A DNA stretch of 64,000 nt, taken from the NCBI RefSeq assembly GCF_004792685.1, contig NZ_SRXT01000003.1:62001-126000 (forward strand), given 5' to 3'. Source of the DNA: Sphingomonas gei. Its GTDB lineage: Bacteria > Pseudomonadota > Alphaproteobacteria > Sphingomonadales > Sphingomonadaceae. The notes under the pieces were generated by a model. It saw only the letters and a list, made by a program, of their open reading frames with translations, was not told the DNA's origin and made no database searches. Positions 7,609-17,195 of this stretch are shown here, in pieces. Both the position numbers and the translations under genes were made by a program. Within the stretch, counting starts at the first letter, position 1. Every line of letters starts with the position of its first letter.

Positions 7609-8523
7609 ATGAAGCTACCCGATTTCGAGGCCTGGGCGATCTTCGCGAGCGTCGTCGAGCATCGCTCGTTCAGTGGCGCCGCCGACGCGCTGGCGGTTTC
7701 CAAGGCGACCGTCTCGAAGGCGATCACCCGGCTGGAGGCGCGGCTCGGCACCTCTTTGTTCCACCGCACCTCGCGGCGGCTGACCTTGACCGACAGCGGC
7801 CGCGCGCTTGCCGACCACGCCCAGCGCATCCTTTCCGAAGGACAGACCGCCGAGGAGGCGGCGTTCGAATCGGCCAGCGCGCCGGTCGGGCTGGTGCGGC
7901 TCGCGGCGCCGCTGACCTTCGGGATCCGCCATCTCGCCCCGACGCTCGCCGAGTTCATGGCGCTCCATCCGGGGATCAAGATCGACCTGCGGCTGTCGGA
8001 CGCGTTCGTCGACATCGTCGGCGAGGGGATCGACATCGCGATTCGCATCGCCGAATTGCCCGACAGCTCGCTGCGCGCCCGCCGCCTGGGGCCAGTCAAT
8101 GTGCACATCGTCGCATCGCCGGCCTATTTCGACCGGGTCGGGCGGCCGCGCCACCCGGCCGATCTCGCGCACCATGCCTGCTTCGTCTACACCAACACCG
8201 CGACGCCCGACGTCTGGCGATTCCGCCGCCCGGGCGGGGAGGAAGCTGCGGTCCGCATCGACGGACCGATCCGCACCGACAATGGCGACGCGATGCTGCC
8301 GGCATTGCGGGCCGGGCTCGGCGTCGCCCGGCTGCCCGACTTTCTGGTGGCCGAGGAGCTGGCCGCCGGGCGGCTCGAATCGGTGCTCGACGATTGGGCG
8401 ATCGGTGCGCCGGGGCTACATCTGCTCACGCCACCAGGCACATTGCGTCCCGCCCGCGTGGAAGCGCTGATCGATTTCCTCAGCGATCGGCTCAAGCGGA
8501 TATGCGGAGAAGTGCATTTTTGA
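7609..8523 (+). CDS. LysR-family transcriptional regulator
   Basis: A 304-residue protein with the LysR layout: an N-terminal winged helix (WAIFASVVEHRSFSGAADAL, then LGTSLFHRTSRRLTLTDSG at about 45-63) and a C-terminal periplasmic-binding-like effector domain. It most resembles the common CrgA/DsdC-type regulators that act on an adjacent divergent operon. The longer frame opening at 7417 runs through a repeat element, so ATG 7609, preceded by GAGGGAGGA, is the start. It is divergent from pirin-wrbA, its likely target together with itself. The effector is unknown. Confidence 0.93.
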   Translation: MKLPDFEAWAIFASVVEHRSFSGAADALAVSKATVSKAITRLEARLGTSLFHRTSRRLTLTDSGRALADHAQRILSEGQTAEEAAFESASAPVGLVRLAAPLTFGIRHLAPTLAEFMALHPGIKIDLRLSDAFVDIVGEGIDIAIRIAELPDSSLRARRLGPVNVHIVASPAYFDRVGRPRHPADLAHHACFVYTNTATPDVWRFRRPGGEEAAVRIDGPIRTDNGDAMLPALRAGLGVARLPDFLVAEELAAGRLESVLDDWAIGAPGLHLLTPPGTLRPARVEALIDFLSDRLKRICGEVHF

Positions 8524-8575
8524 CTCGACAGCGAAACGCGTTCGATTCCGCCGATACGTAGATTCCCTACGACTC
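8522..8575. promoter_or_regulatory. Cluster of four GANTC (CcrM) sites upstream of ctrA
   Basis: GACTC at 8522, GATTC at 8544, GATTC at 8561 and GACTC at 8571 fall within 54 bases upstream of ctrA. GANTC is the target of the alphaproteobacterial cell-cycle methylase CcrM, and in Caulobacter methylation of such a site controls a ctrA promoter. No transcription start can be fixed from the sequence. Confidence 0.5.
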
Positions 8576-8590
8576 GTGGAACAAGGCCGG

Positions 8591-8605
8591 TTAGGCGGAA
8601 ATTAA
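8591..8605 (+). promoter_or_regulatory. CtrA-like box upstream of ctrA
   Basis: TTAG-GCGGAAA-TTAA matches the CtrA consensus TTAA-N7-TTAA at 7 of 8 positions. It lies 94 bases before the ctrA start, where autoregulation is expected from Caulobacter. Confidence 0.55.
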
Positions 8606-8698
8606 CCTTTTGCCTTCAGATGTGCTTAGGTTAATGAATTCGTCCAACGCGGCGGCCGTAGGGGTTCGTAGCGCGTGCTTGGGACAGGGGAACCGACG

Positions 8699-9421
<723 letters not shown>

Positions 9422-9444
9422 TACGAGATACATGGGGTTACCGA

Positions 9445-9474
9445 AGCCGCGGTCCGCAAGGGCCGCGGCTTTTT
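9445..9474 (+). terminator. Rho-independent terminator of ctrA
   Basis: AGCCGCGG / CCGCGGCT stem with a 10-base loop followed by TTTTT, 24 bases after the ctrA stop. Confidence 0.9.
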
Positions 9475-9486
9475 GGTTGTGCCCGA

Positions 9487-11139
9487 TCAGGACGAGCCGC
9501 TCGGATCGGTGACGGTGCCCAGTTCGCGCGGATCGGGCGCGCGAGAGGTGGGAAGCGAGCCGGTCTGGCGCTCGATCCGACGATGCACCACGGGCTCGCC
9601 GTCGCCGATGCGCAATTGCCGCAGTGCCTCGCTATTGGCGTCGTCGGCATGGGTGCGGCGGTGGTTGTGGCGGACATAATCGAGCCAGGTCGCGACATGG
9701 TAGCGCTCGATCCACAGCTCCGCATCGCCAAGGTCGCGCAGCAGCGCCCAGTGCTGCGCACCATCGCGGCGGCGAATGCGGCGGCGCTCGCTCATCGCCG
9801 CCAGGAACGCAGGGACGCTGGCTTCGGCGATGCGATGCTCGATGGTGATGACGATCGGGCCACTGCGCGGCTCGACCGGGACTGCGGTTTGCGGTTCCTG
9901 CCAGCTGTCGCGTGGATCCAAGTTGAGCTGGCTGATCGCCGGCAACCGCCATACCAGCCCGGCGACGACACTGAGCATCTGCAACGCCGCGGCGGCGAGC
10001 AGGGCAGTCTCCACCCCGCGCCCGTCGGCGATGATGCCGAATACCCAGCTGCCCCCGGCCATGCCGCCGAACGCGGCCATCTGGTAGAGCGCCAGCGCGC
10101 GCCCGACCACCCATCGCGGCGACGCCATCTGGACGCTCACGTTGAAGGTCGACAGCGCCACTACCCAGCCGGCGCCGCACAATGCCAGCGCGACGAGCGT
10201 CAGCGGCATCCAATTGGTCGCCGCAACCGCCGCCGCGCCCACGGCGAGCGCAGGCGCCGCGACGCGGACGAGGTTCTCGGTCGACAGCCGCTCGCGCAGC
10301 CAGTTGCTGCCGAGCGCGCCGCCCACCGCGCCGAGCCCGAACCCGCCGAGCAGCAGGCCGTAGGTGAGCGGACCGCCGCGAATGATGTCGCGCGCGACCA
10401 GCGGCATCAACGCGGGCACCGCGCTGGCGGCAAAGCCGAACAGCGCCGCGCGGATCAGGACCGTGCGGATCGGCGGCGAGAGCCGGACGTAGCGGATCCC
10501 CGCCGCCATCGCGACGCCGATCCGCTCGCGCGGCAGCCGCGCCGCGGGCAGATCGGGCTGCCAGCGCAGCAGCACCGCGATCAGCCCGACATAGCTGATG
10601 GCGTTGATCAGGAAAGCCGCCGCCGCGCCGGCCGCCGCGACGATGACGCCGCCGATCGCCGGGCCGAGGCTGCGCGCGACGTTGAACCCCATGCTGTTGA
10701 GCGCCACGGCATTGGGCAGCATCGTCCGCGGCACCATGTCGCCGACCGAGGCCTGCCACGCGGGCCCGTTGAGCGCGGTACCGCAGCCGATCAGGAAGGT
10801 GAAGGCAAGCAGCAGCCACGGCGTGAGCAGGCCGGCCCAGCCACCGATCGCGAGCAGCGCCGAGACGATCAGCATGAACGCCTGCGCCGCCAGCATCACC
10901 TTGCGGCGATCGAGATTGTCGGCAACCGCGCCGGCCCAGAGCGAGAGCAGCATGATCGGCAGGCTGACCGACGCCTGGACCAATGCGATCATCTGCGGCG
11001 AACCGCTGAGGCTGGTCATCATCCACGACGCGCCGACCGACTGGATCAGCCCGCCGAAGTTGGAGGCAAGGCTGGCGATCCACACGGCGCGGAACAGGGG
11101 AAGGTCGAAGGGGGAGCGCGATTCGCGGCGGACGTCCAT
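9487..11139 (-). CDS. MFS transporter with C-terminal cytosolic domain (EntS/DUF894-like)
   Basis: A 550-residue protein. The first ~400 residues form a 12-helix major facilitator: FRAVWIASLASNFGGLIQSV at the start, and the loop 2-3 motif GAVADNLDRRKVMLAAQ. The last ~130 residues are soluble and resemble the ABM-like beta-alpha domain seen at the end of this MFS subgroup. Relatives include EntS, an enterobactin exporter, but the substrate here cannot be deduced. The gene is convergent with ctrA and on the same strand as the next TonB receptor, 150 bp downstream of its stop and behind a stem-loop. Confidence 0.88.
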   Translation of the reverse strand: MDVRRESRSPFDLPLFRAVWIASLASNFGGLIQSVGASWMMTSLSGSPQMIALVQASVSLPIMLLSLWAGAVADNLDRRKVMLAAQAFMLIVSALLAIGGWAGLLTPWLLLAFTFLIGCGTALNGPAWQASVGDMVPRTMLPNAVALNSMGFNVARSLGPAIGGVIVAAAGAAAAFLINAISYVGLIAVLLRWQPDLPAARLPRERIGVAMAAGIRYVRLSPPIRTVLIRAALFGFAASAVPALMPLVARDIIRGGPLTYGLLLGGFGLGAVGGALGSNWLRERLSTENLVRVAAPALAVGAAAVAATNWMPLTLVALALCGAGWVVALSTFNVSVQMASPRWVVGRALALYQMAAFGGMAGGSWVFGIIADGRGVETALLAAAALQMLSVVAGLVWRLPAISQLNLDPRDSWQEPQTAVPVEPRSGPIVITIEHRIAEASVPAFLAAMSERRRIRRRDGAQHWALLRDLGDAELWIERYHVATWLDYVRHNHRRTHADDANSEALRQLRIGDGEPVVHRRIERQTGSLPTSRAPDPRELGTVTDPSGSS

Positions 11140-11246
11140 CCTGCCTCAATCCCTCAATCCGCGCGGCGATCCAAGACGCATGCGATTGGCGGGGTAAGCC
11201 TCAGGATTGCTTGACGCGGAACGGGCACGCGGCACCGGAACGAACG

Positions 11247-11272
11247 CTGACGGGAGCCACGGCTCCCGTCAG
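11247..11272 (-). terminator. Stem-loop after the TonB receptor gene
   Basis: Perfect 12-bp arms CTGACGGGAGCC / GGCTCCCGTCAG with a 2-base loop, 17 bases past the receptor stop on the minus strand. No U-tract is visible, so termination efficiency is unsure. Confidence 0.6.
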
Positions 11273-11289
11273 CAGATGGGATAGCCCGC

Positions 11290-14200
11290 TCAGCGCAGGT
11301 TGAAGCGGATCCCGACGCGGAACTGCCGGCCGAGCATGTCCGAATAGGTGCTGTTCGCGGCGAGACCCGTCTCGGGCACCAGCAGCGGCCAGCGATTGAA
11401 CAGGTTCGTCACGTTGAAGAACATCTCCGCCTGCGAGCTGCCACCGGAATTGATCTTCTGGGTGAAGTTCAGGTCGGCGTAAAACAGCCCCGAGACATGG
11501 TTGTTGTCATAGGTCGGGAACTGGGTGGTCGAGACCGGGCAGCCACTGGTGCATTCGATGCCGCTGGCGACGTACTTGCCCGCGCTGATGCCGCGGCCCA
11601 CTACCGTCGCTGAGAAGCTCGGTGAATCGTATGTCAGGCTGCCGCGGAAGATCCAGGTAGGCGTGCTGGCTTGCCCGCCATTCGCGCCGACGGTGTCGAC
11701 CGGCACGACCCCGGTGATGCCGGTGTTGATGGTGTTGTCGATATATCGCGAGGCTACGCCGCGCAGCAGGAAGCTGTCCTCGGCACCCAGTTGCAGCCGG
11801 TAGGAGGCATCCAAATCGACGCCGCGCACCAATTGGGTAGTGAAATTGTACGGCCGCGTCGTGAACAGCAGGCGCGTGGCGTTGTTCGGGTCCTGCTGGA
11901 TCTGCGCGCAGAAATCCGCGGCCCCTTCAAAGCAGCGATTGATGATCTGCTGCGCGCTGAAGGTACCGATGGCGTCCTTCATCTCGATGCGGAAATAGTC
12001 CGCCGAGAAGTTGAAGCCCGGCAGGAACGTCGGCGAGAAGACTGCACCGATATTCCAGGAATCGGCACGCTCGGGAACCAGAGCCAAATTGCCCAAGGTC
12101 GTCCCCGTGTAGCCGACGCCGGTCGCGGCGTAGCTTCCTCCATTCGGTCCAGAGCCCGCACCAAAGGGATTGGTCACCGAGTCGCTGTTCTGCGCGACCT
12201 GATACAGGTCGGCGAGGTTTGGCGCGCGGATGTCGCGCGAGCGCGTGACACGCAGCCGGATGTCCTCGATCGGCGCCCAGGTGGCGCCCGCCTTCCAAGT
12301 GGTGACGTAGCCGGACGACGAATAGTCCGTCGCACGCACCGCGCCGTTGAACTCAAGGCCCAGCCCCAGCGGGATCACCGTTTCGAGATAGGCTTCCTTC
12401 ACATCATATTGGCCCGCGGTCGGCACGTAATTGCCCACCGACCAGCGGGTGGTGACCAAGTTGTTCGCGACGATCGGCTGGAACTCGGCGGGCACCGTGC
12501 CGCGGATCTTTTCCTTGCGATACTCCGCGCCCACCGAAACACTGACGTCGCCAGCCCAGGTCGCGAACGGCGTCACCGCCAAGTTCACGCCGGCGACGTA
12601 CTGTTCGACCGTCTCGTCGCGATACGGATTGCCAAGTGCGTAAGCGACTGCGGCCGGATCGGCCACGCCGACGCCGAGGCGGTTTAGCGGACGACAGGCA
12701 GGATCGTCGTTGGTAGTAGAAGCGTCGACGTTGATCGCGCACTGGATCGATCCCGCAGCATAGCCACCCGTATTACCCGCCGGTGCGAACACGGCGTTGG
12801 TCGCTGCCGCCAGGCGGGCGGTATTCTGGATGTTCTGCAGTTCTTCGTGCAGCTCGGCGCGGCCATATTGTGCGTAGACATCCCAGCGTGCCGGCTTCCC
12901 GAACGCCTCGAACTGCCCCTCGGCACCGACGAGATAGCGCTGCACCTTGCGCTCGTTTTCGACCGCGCGGAACGGCAAGTCGGCGCTCGTCGTCGCGACG
13001 GTTACAGTGCTCAGGTTGGGGGTGCTCAGGGCCGCAGCGCCAAGCGCGTTATAGAGGTAAGCGTTGCAGGTAATTGGCACCGGAGTGACATTGCAATTCT
13101 GCGCGGCAAGCTGAATCCCGGTCTGCAGGTTCGGCCCCGCGTTGAAGTATACGCGCTGCCGATTGTACGACCCTTCCGCAAACAATTCGATACCGTCGCC
13201 AATTTCGTAGCTCAGGCGCCCGAACACGCCCCACCGATCATCCTCCGGATCCAAGCCGATACGCCGACCTGAGTCGTTGACCTGCCAGCTTCCGCCTTGG
13301 GTCAGCGACGGAGCAGTGGTGCCAGTGATCGCCGGAAAGGTAAGCGCGCCATACTGATACTGAAGCACCTGGCCATTCTGCCCGAAATAGTTGCCACGCA
13401 GTCCGGTAGTTGTGACATTGGTCGGGACGCCATTGATCAGTACCCGATTCACCGAACCGGTAATCAGGCCTCCCGGGGTCGAGTTCGATGCGCCGATCTG
13501 GCGACGCGTGGTGATATATTGCGGGGTCGTGCTGGCCGCAGTCCAGGTTGGATCCTGGATACGGACGTACCCGGTGTGGTTCCACTTGCGATCGACGGCA
13601 TCGACTTCGAATATGCCGTCGCGATGGGCGATCTCGGCGTTGAACAGCACGTGGCCGCGACCGCTTGCGAACGAAGTGCCGCCGGCGATGCTGCCCGAAT
13701 AGTTGGAGCCGTCGCCATACGTGGTGATGCCGCTGTCGGCGGTGACGCGCAGGCCCTCGAACTTCTTGTTGAGCACGAAGTTGACGACCCCCGCGACGGC
13801 ATCCGAACCGTAAGCCGACGAAGCGCCGCCGGTCGAGACTTCGACGCGCTCGATCAGCGCCTGCGGGATCGTATTGATGTCCACCACGCCGTTGACCGCC
13901 GAGCCGACCGAGCGGCGGCCATCGACCAGCACGAGCGTTCGTGTCTCGCCGAGATTGCGCAGGTTGAGCGCATTGATACCTGCCTGGCCGCTCGACAGGT
14001 TGAGCCGCGAATTGGCCGGCTTGGTCGAGCCGGCGAGCTGCGGCAGCTGGTTGACGAAATCGGCGATGTTGTTCGACGGCGAGCCGTTGTCGATGTCGTC
14101 GCGCGTCAGCACGGTCAGCGGCGTCGGCGCCTGGAAGCCGTCGCGGAGGATGCGCGTGCCGGTGACTACCACTTCGCCGTCCTCGGCCGCGGCCCGAGGT

Positions 14201-14334
14201 GTCTCCTCCTGCGCTACTGTTGGTTCAGACCCGGTGGTCTGCGCCGCAGCGGGCAGCGCCGCCAGGGTGGCGAGGGCCAGCGCGGCCATGCTCGAGAAAC
14301 TTGCAAGATCCGATTGCCGGCGTGGATTCGTCAT
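11290..14334 (-). CDS. TonB-dependent outer-membrane receptor
   Basis: About 1014 residues starting at ATG 14334, which follows AAGGGGGG. A longer frame upstream lacks coding character. A signal peptide (ALALATLAALPAAAQ) is followed by the plug domain with EVVVTGTRILRDGFQAPTP and the typical VLVDGRRSVGS and IPQALIERVEVSTGG segments. A long beta-barrel follows, ending in Phe-containing QFRVGIRFNLR. It takes up a large ligand across the outer membrane with TonB energy. Size and plug motif resemble the large sphingomonad/Caulobacter receptors for peptides, plant compounds or sugars rather than classical siderophore receptors. It is divergent from a penicillin-acylase-like hydrolase, which suggests the ligand is an amide or lactone processed by that enzyme; this is inference. 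Confidence 0.93.
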   Translation of the reverse strand: MTNPRRQSDLASFSSMAALALATLAALPAAAQTTGSEPTVAQEETPRAAAEDGEVVVTGTRILRDGFQAPTPLTVLTRDDIDNGSPSNNIADFVNQLPQLAGSTKPANSRLNLSSGQAGINALNLRNLGETRTLVLVDGRRSVGSAVNGVVDINTIPQALIERVEVSTGGASSAYGSDAVAGVVNFVLNKKFEGLRVTADSGITTYGDGSNYSGSIAGGTSFASGRGHVLFNAEIAHRDGIFEVDAVDRKWNHTGYVRIQDPTWTAASTTPQYITTRRQIGASNSTPGGLITGSVNRVLINGVPTNVTTTGLRGNYFGQNGQVLQYQYGALTFPAITGTTAPSLTQGGSWQVNDSGRRIGLDPEDDRWGVFGRLSYEIGDGIELFAEGSYNRQRVYFNAGPNLQTGIQLAAQNCNVTPVPITCNAYLYNALGAAALSTPNLSTVTVATTSADLPFRAVENERKVQRYLVGAEGQFEAFGKPARWDVYAQYGRAELHEELQNIQNTARLAAATNAVFAPAGNTGGYAAGSIQCAINVDASTTNDDPACRPLNRLGVGVADPAAVAYALGNPYRDETVEQYVAGVNLAVTPFATWAGDVSVSVGAEYRKEKIRGTVPAEFQPIVANNLVTTRWSVGNYVPTAGQYDVKEAYLETVIPLGLGLEFNGAVRATDYSSSGYVTTWKAGATWAPIEDIRLRVTRSRDIRAPNLADLYQVAQNSDSVTNPFGAGSGPNGGSYAATGVGYTGTTLGNLALVPERADSWNIGAVFSPTFLPGFNFSADYFRIEMKDAIGTFSAQQIINRCFEGAADFCAQIQQDPNNATRLLFTTRPYNFTTQLVRGVDLDASYRLQLGAEDSFLLRGVASRYIDNTINTGITGVVPVDTVGANGGQASTPTWIFRGSLTYDSPSFSATVVGRGISAGKYVASGIECTSGCPVSTTQFPTYDNNHVSGLFYADLNFTQKINSGGSSQAEMFFNVTNLFNRWPLLVPETGLAANSTYSDMLGRQFRVGIRFNLR

Positions 14335-14516
14335 TAGACCCCCCTTTGGGATAAACCTTCGGGACCGGCGAACCGGCCTGCGCGAATGCCCTCCGCGGCA
14401 ACGCACGGCACATTTGCTGCCGCCTCTAACGGGCTGGCATGCAATCATACTGTAACGAAGGTGCGCCGCGGTTTCGCTTAGCGTCAACCGGGCCTGGGCT
14501 TCTATGCGTTTATCAC

Positions 14517-14563
14517 GCCATAGCCTCAGCCTATGGCTTCGCCCCATAGCCTGACTCTATGGG
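14517..14563. promoter_or_regulatory. Two tandem LysR-type dyads in the receptor/acylase divergent region
   Basis: GCCATAG-N7-CTATGGC (14517-14537) and CCCATAG-N7-CTATGGG (14543-14563) are two perfect 7-7-7 palindromes centred 26 bp apart. Each contains ATAG-N7-CTAT, the T-N11-A layout of LysR-type operators. They lie about 180-230 bp upstream of the receptor start and about 80-125 bp upstream of the acylase start, so one regulator could control both genes. No LysR gene is adjacent. Confidence 0.6.
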
Positions 14564-14640
14564 CGGCGCAGGCCTTGCCATGCGACGCCGCGGCACGCGG
14601 CGCTAGCCTTATGCGACTGCGACAACAGGAAGATTTGCCG

Positions 14641-17007
14641 ATGCTCGACCGCCGTTCCTTCCTGCTCGGCTCCGCTGCGACCTTGGCGCTGGCGCCGGGC
14701 GCGGTGGCGCAAGTCGGGGCGGGCGCGCGTGCCGCCGTCCGTGGTGCGGATGCGCCGATCGAGATCGTCGACGATGCGTTCGGCGTGCCGCATATCCGCG
14801 CGGCGTCGATCTCCGACGCGTTCTTCGGGCAGGGCTATGTCGTCGCGCGCGACCGGCTGTTCCAGATCGACTTGTCGCACCGGCGCGAAATGGGGCGACT
14901 GGCCGAAATATTCGGCATGGATTTCGCCAAGCATGACGCGACGGCACGGCTGTTCCATTATCGCGGCAACCTCGATGCCGAGCTGCGCGCGGTGCCGCCC
15001 CACGTACTGGCCTGCGCGCGGGCCTATGTCGCCGGGATCAATGCCCGGATCGACGAAGTCCTCGCCGATCGGGCGCTGTTGCCGCTCGAATATGCCATCC
15101 TCGGCGTCGCCCCTTTGCGCTGGGACGTGCGCGACCTGGTGCTGGCGCGCGGCGCATCGATCGACAATGCCGATGACGAAGTGCGCCGCGCCCAGCTTGC
15201 CGCGCTCGGGCTGCTCGATCTCGACGCGATCATCGCGCCACTGCGCCCGAGCTTCACGATGCGCGTGCCCGAGGGGCTCGATGCGGCGGCGGTGTCGGAG
15301 GCCGATCTCGGGATGCTCCGGCTCGGAGGACTCCCGTTCGGGCCGGAGACGCCGGTCGCCGATCCGGCCGCGGGGCCGGAGGCGCGCGCGAATGCCGGCA
15401 GCAATGCCTGGACGGTGGCGCCGTCGCGCAGCGCGACCGGGCGGCCGATCCTCGCCAACGATCCGCATCTCGGCATCGGCGGCTTCGGCCCGCGCCACGT
15501 CGCGCATCTCAGCGCGCCCGGGCTCGACGTGATCGGCGGCGGATCGCCGGGGCTGCCGGGAATCATGCAGGGGCACACCGATCGCTTCGCCTTCGGGCGG
15601 ACCAATTTCCATATCGACCAGCTCGACCTGTTCGTGCTCGAGCTGCATCCCGAGGACTCCGAACGCTATCGCCATGAAGGCGGCTGGAAGGCTTTCCGCC
15701 GCGTCGACACCGCGATCGCGGTCAAGGGCGGCGCGCCCACTGTCACGACGCTGCGCTATACCGTGCAGGGGCCGGTGGTGTCGCACGATCCGGCGCGGCG
15801 GCGCGCCACCGCGGTGGCGTCGATCGGGATGCAGCCGGGCGGGCATGGCGCATTCGCGATGATCGCGATCAATCTGGCCACGGACTGGAAGAGCCTTCGC
15901 AAAGCGTTCCCGCTCCATCCGTCGCCGACCAATTTCCATTATGCCGACATGGACGGGAATACCGGCTGGCAAGTGATCGGCTTCGCGCCGGTACGCAGGA
16001 AGGGCGAGGGGCTGCTCCCCGTCCCCGGCGATGGCCGTTACGATTGGACGGGGATGCGCGACTTCGCTTCGCTGCCGAGCGAATACAACCCCGCCAAGGG
16101 CTGGTTCGCCTCGGCCAACCAGAACAATCTGCCCGCCGACTGGCCGCGCGACCGCATCCCGGCTTTCTCGTTCCGCGATCCCTATCGCTACGAACGGATC
16201 GCCGACGTGCTGGCGGGACAGCCACGCCACAGCCTCGCCGACAGCGTCGCGTTGCAGCACGATACGCTGTCGACTCCGGCGCGGCAGTTGCTTGCGATCC
16301 TTCCCGAGCGCCCGTCACCCGGCGCGGCAGCCGCGGTTGCGATGCTGCGCGGCTGGGACGCGCGAATCGACGCAGGCAGCGGCGCAGCGGCGTTGTTCGA
16401 GATCCTGTGGCGCGACCTCGGCCAGCGTATGCTCGCGGCGATCGTGCCTGCCCGCGCAAGGCACCTCGTCAAAGAGATCGCGCCCTCGGTCCTGCTCGGG
16501 CTGCTCGCCAACCCTGACGATCGCCTAGGGGCGGACCCGATCGCGGCGCGCGACGCGATGCTCGACCGCGCGCTGACCGCCGCATGGGGAGCCGCGCGCG
16601 CCTTGCTCGATGCCGATCCCGCGAAATGGCGCTGGGACACGCTGCATGGCGTCCGCATCCAGCATCCGCTGTCGCGCATTCCGGCGATCGCCAGGGCATT
16701 TCCGCCGATCGAGGGCGAGGGATCGGGCGGCGATGGCTATACGGTGATGGCGCGGTGGCTGGGCAGCAGCGGCCCTGGCTGGCGTACCGGCGGCGGTGCC
16801 AGCTATCTCCAGGTGATCGACGTCGGCGCGTGGGACAATTCGCTGATGCTCAATCTGCCGGGCCAGTCGAACGACCCGCGCTCGCCGCATCACCGGGACC
16901 AATATGCGCCGTGGATCCATGGCGGGATGCAGCCGATGCTGTTCAGCCGGGCGGCGGTGGATGCGCGGGCGGAAGGGCGGACGGTGCTGGAGCCGAAATC
17001 TAGATAG
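14641..17007 (+). CDS. Penicillin acylase family protein (Ntn amidohydrolase)
   Basis: About 788 residues. The N-terminus DRRSFLLGSAATLALAPGAVA is a Tat-like or Sec signal for export to the periplasm. The family precursor is normally cut autocatalytically into alpha and beta chains; the N-terminal nucleophile of the beta chain is Ser254 in AGSNAW, followed by GRPILANDPHLG. Other landmarks are GIPH-like FGVPHIRA near the start and FTYADMDGNTGW-like FHYADMDGNTGWQVIG. Members hydrolyse amides such as penicillins, N-acyl-homoserine lactones or N-acyl amino acids; the substrate cannot be decided here. ATG 14641 is preceded by AGGAAG. It is divergent from a TonB receptor, with shared dyads between. 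Confidence 0.93.
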   Translation: MLDRRSFLLGSAATLALAPGAVAQVGAGARAAVRGADAPIEIVDDAFGVPHIRAASISDAFFGQGYVVARDRLFQIDLSHRREMGRLAEIFGMDFAKHDATARLFHYRGNLDAELRAVPPHVLACARAYVAGINARIDEVLADRALLPLEYAILGVAPLRWDVRDLVLARGASIDNADDEVRRAQLAALGLLDLDAIIAPLRPSFTMRVPEGLDAAAVSEADLGMLRLGGLPFGPETPVADPAAGPEARANAGSNAWTVAPSRSATGRPILANDPHLGIGGFGPRHVAHLSAPGLDVIGGGSPGLPGIMQGHTDRFAFGRTNFHIDQLDLFVLELHPEDSERYRHEGGWKAFRRVDTAIAVKGGAPTVTTLRYTVQGPVVSHDPARRRATAVASIGMQPGGHGAFAMIAINLATDWKSLRKAFPLHPSPTNFHYADMDGNTGWQVIGFAPVRRKGEGLLPVPGDGRYDWTGMRDFASLPSEYNPAKGWFASANQNNLPADWPRDRIPAFSFRDPYRYERIADVLAGQPRHSLADSVALQHDTLSTPARQLLAILPERPSPGAAAAVAMLRGWDARIDAGSGAAALFEILWRDLGQRMLAAIVPARARHLVKEIAPSVLLGLLANPDDRLGADPIAARDAMLDRALTAAWGAARALLDADPAKWRWDTLHGVRIQHPLSRIPAIARAFPPIEGEGSGGDGYTVMARWLGSSGPGWRTGGGASYLQVIDVGAWDNSLMLNLPGQSNDPRSPHHRDQYAPWIHGGMQPMLFSRAAVDARAEGRTVLEPKSR

Positions 17008-17019
17008 GCCAGGTGCGAT

Positions 17020-17189
17020 CCTTTCCTCTCCCGGTGGCAGAGGTAGCGCAGCTTGGCGGCTTGCCGCCTAGCGGAGCCAGGTGAGAGTTTCCTGCCATCG
17101 GGAGGGTGACCCCTCACCCAGCTCCGCCTAAGGTCCGCTGAAGAAGCGGACCCAAGTCTGCGCAACCCTCCCCCGACGGGAGAGGGAAG
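17020..17189. repeat. Inverted-repeat element between acylase and XRE genes
   Basis: Ends are CTTTCCTCTCCCGGTGGCAG-like and CTCCCCCGACGGGAGAGGGA-like, and the interior contains smaller palindromes (GGCGGCTTGCCGCC; GGTCCGCTGAAGAAGCGGACC). Length is about 170 bp. It lies between convergent genes and may also act as a bidirectional terminator. The terminal sequences resemble those of the elements at 39416 and 40688. Confidence 0.65.
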
Positions 17190-17195
17190 AAGCGG

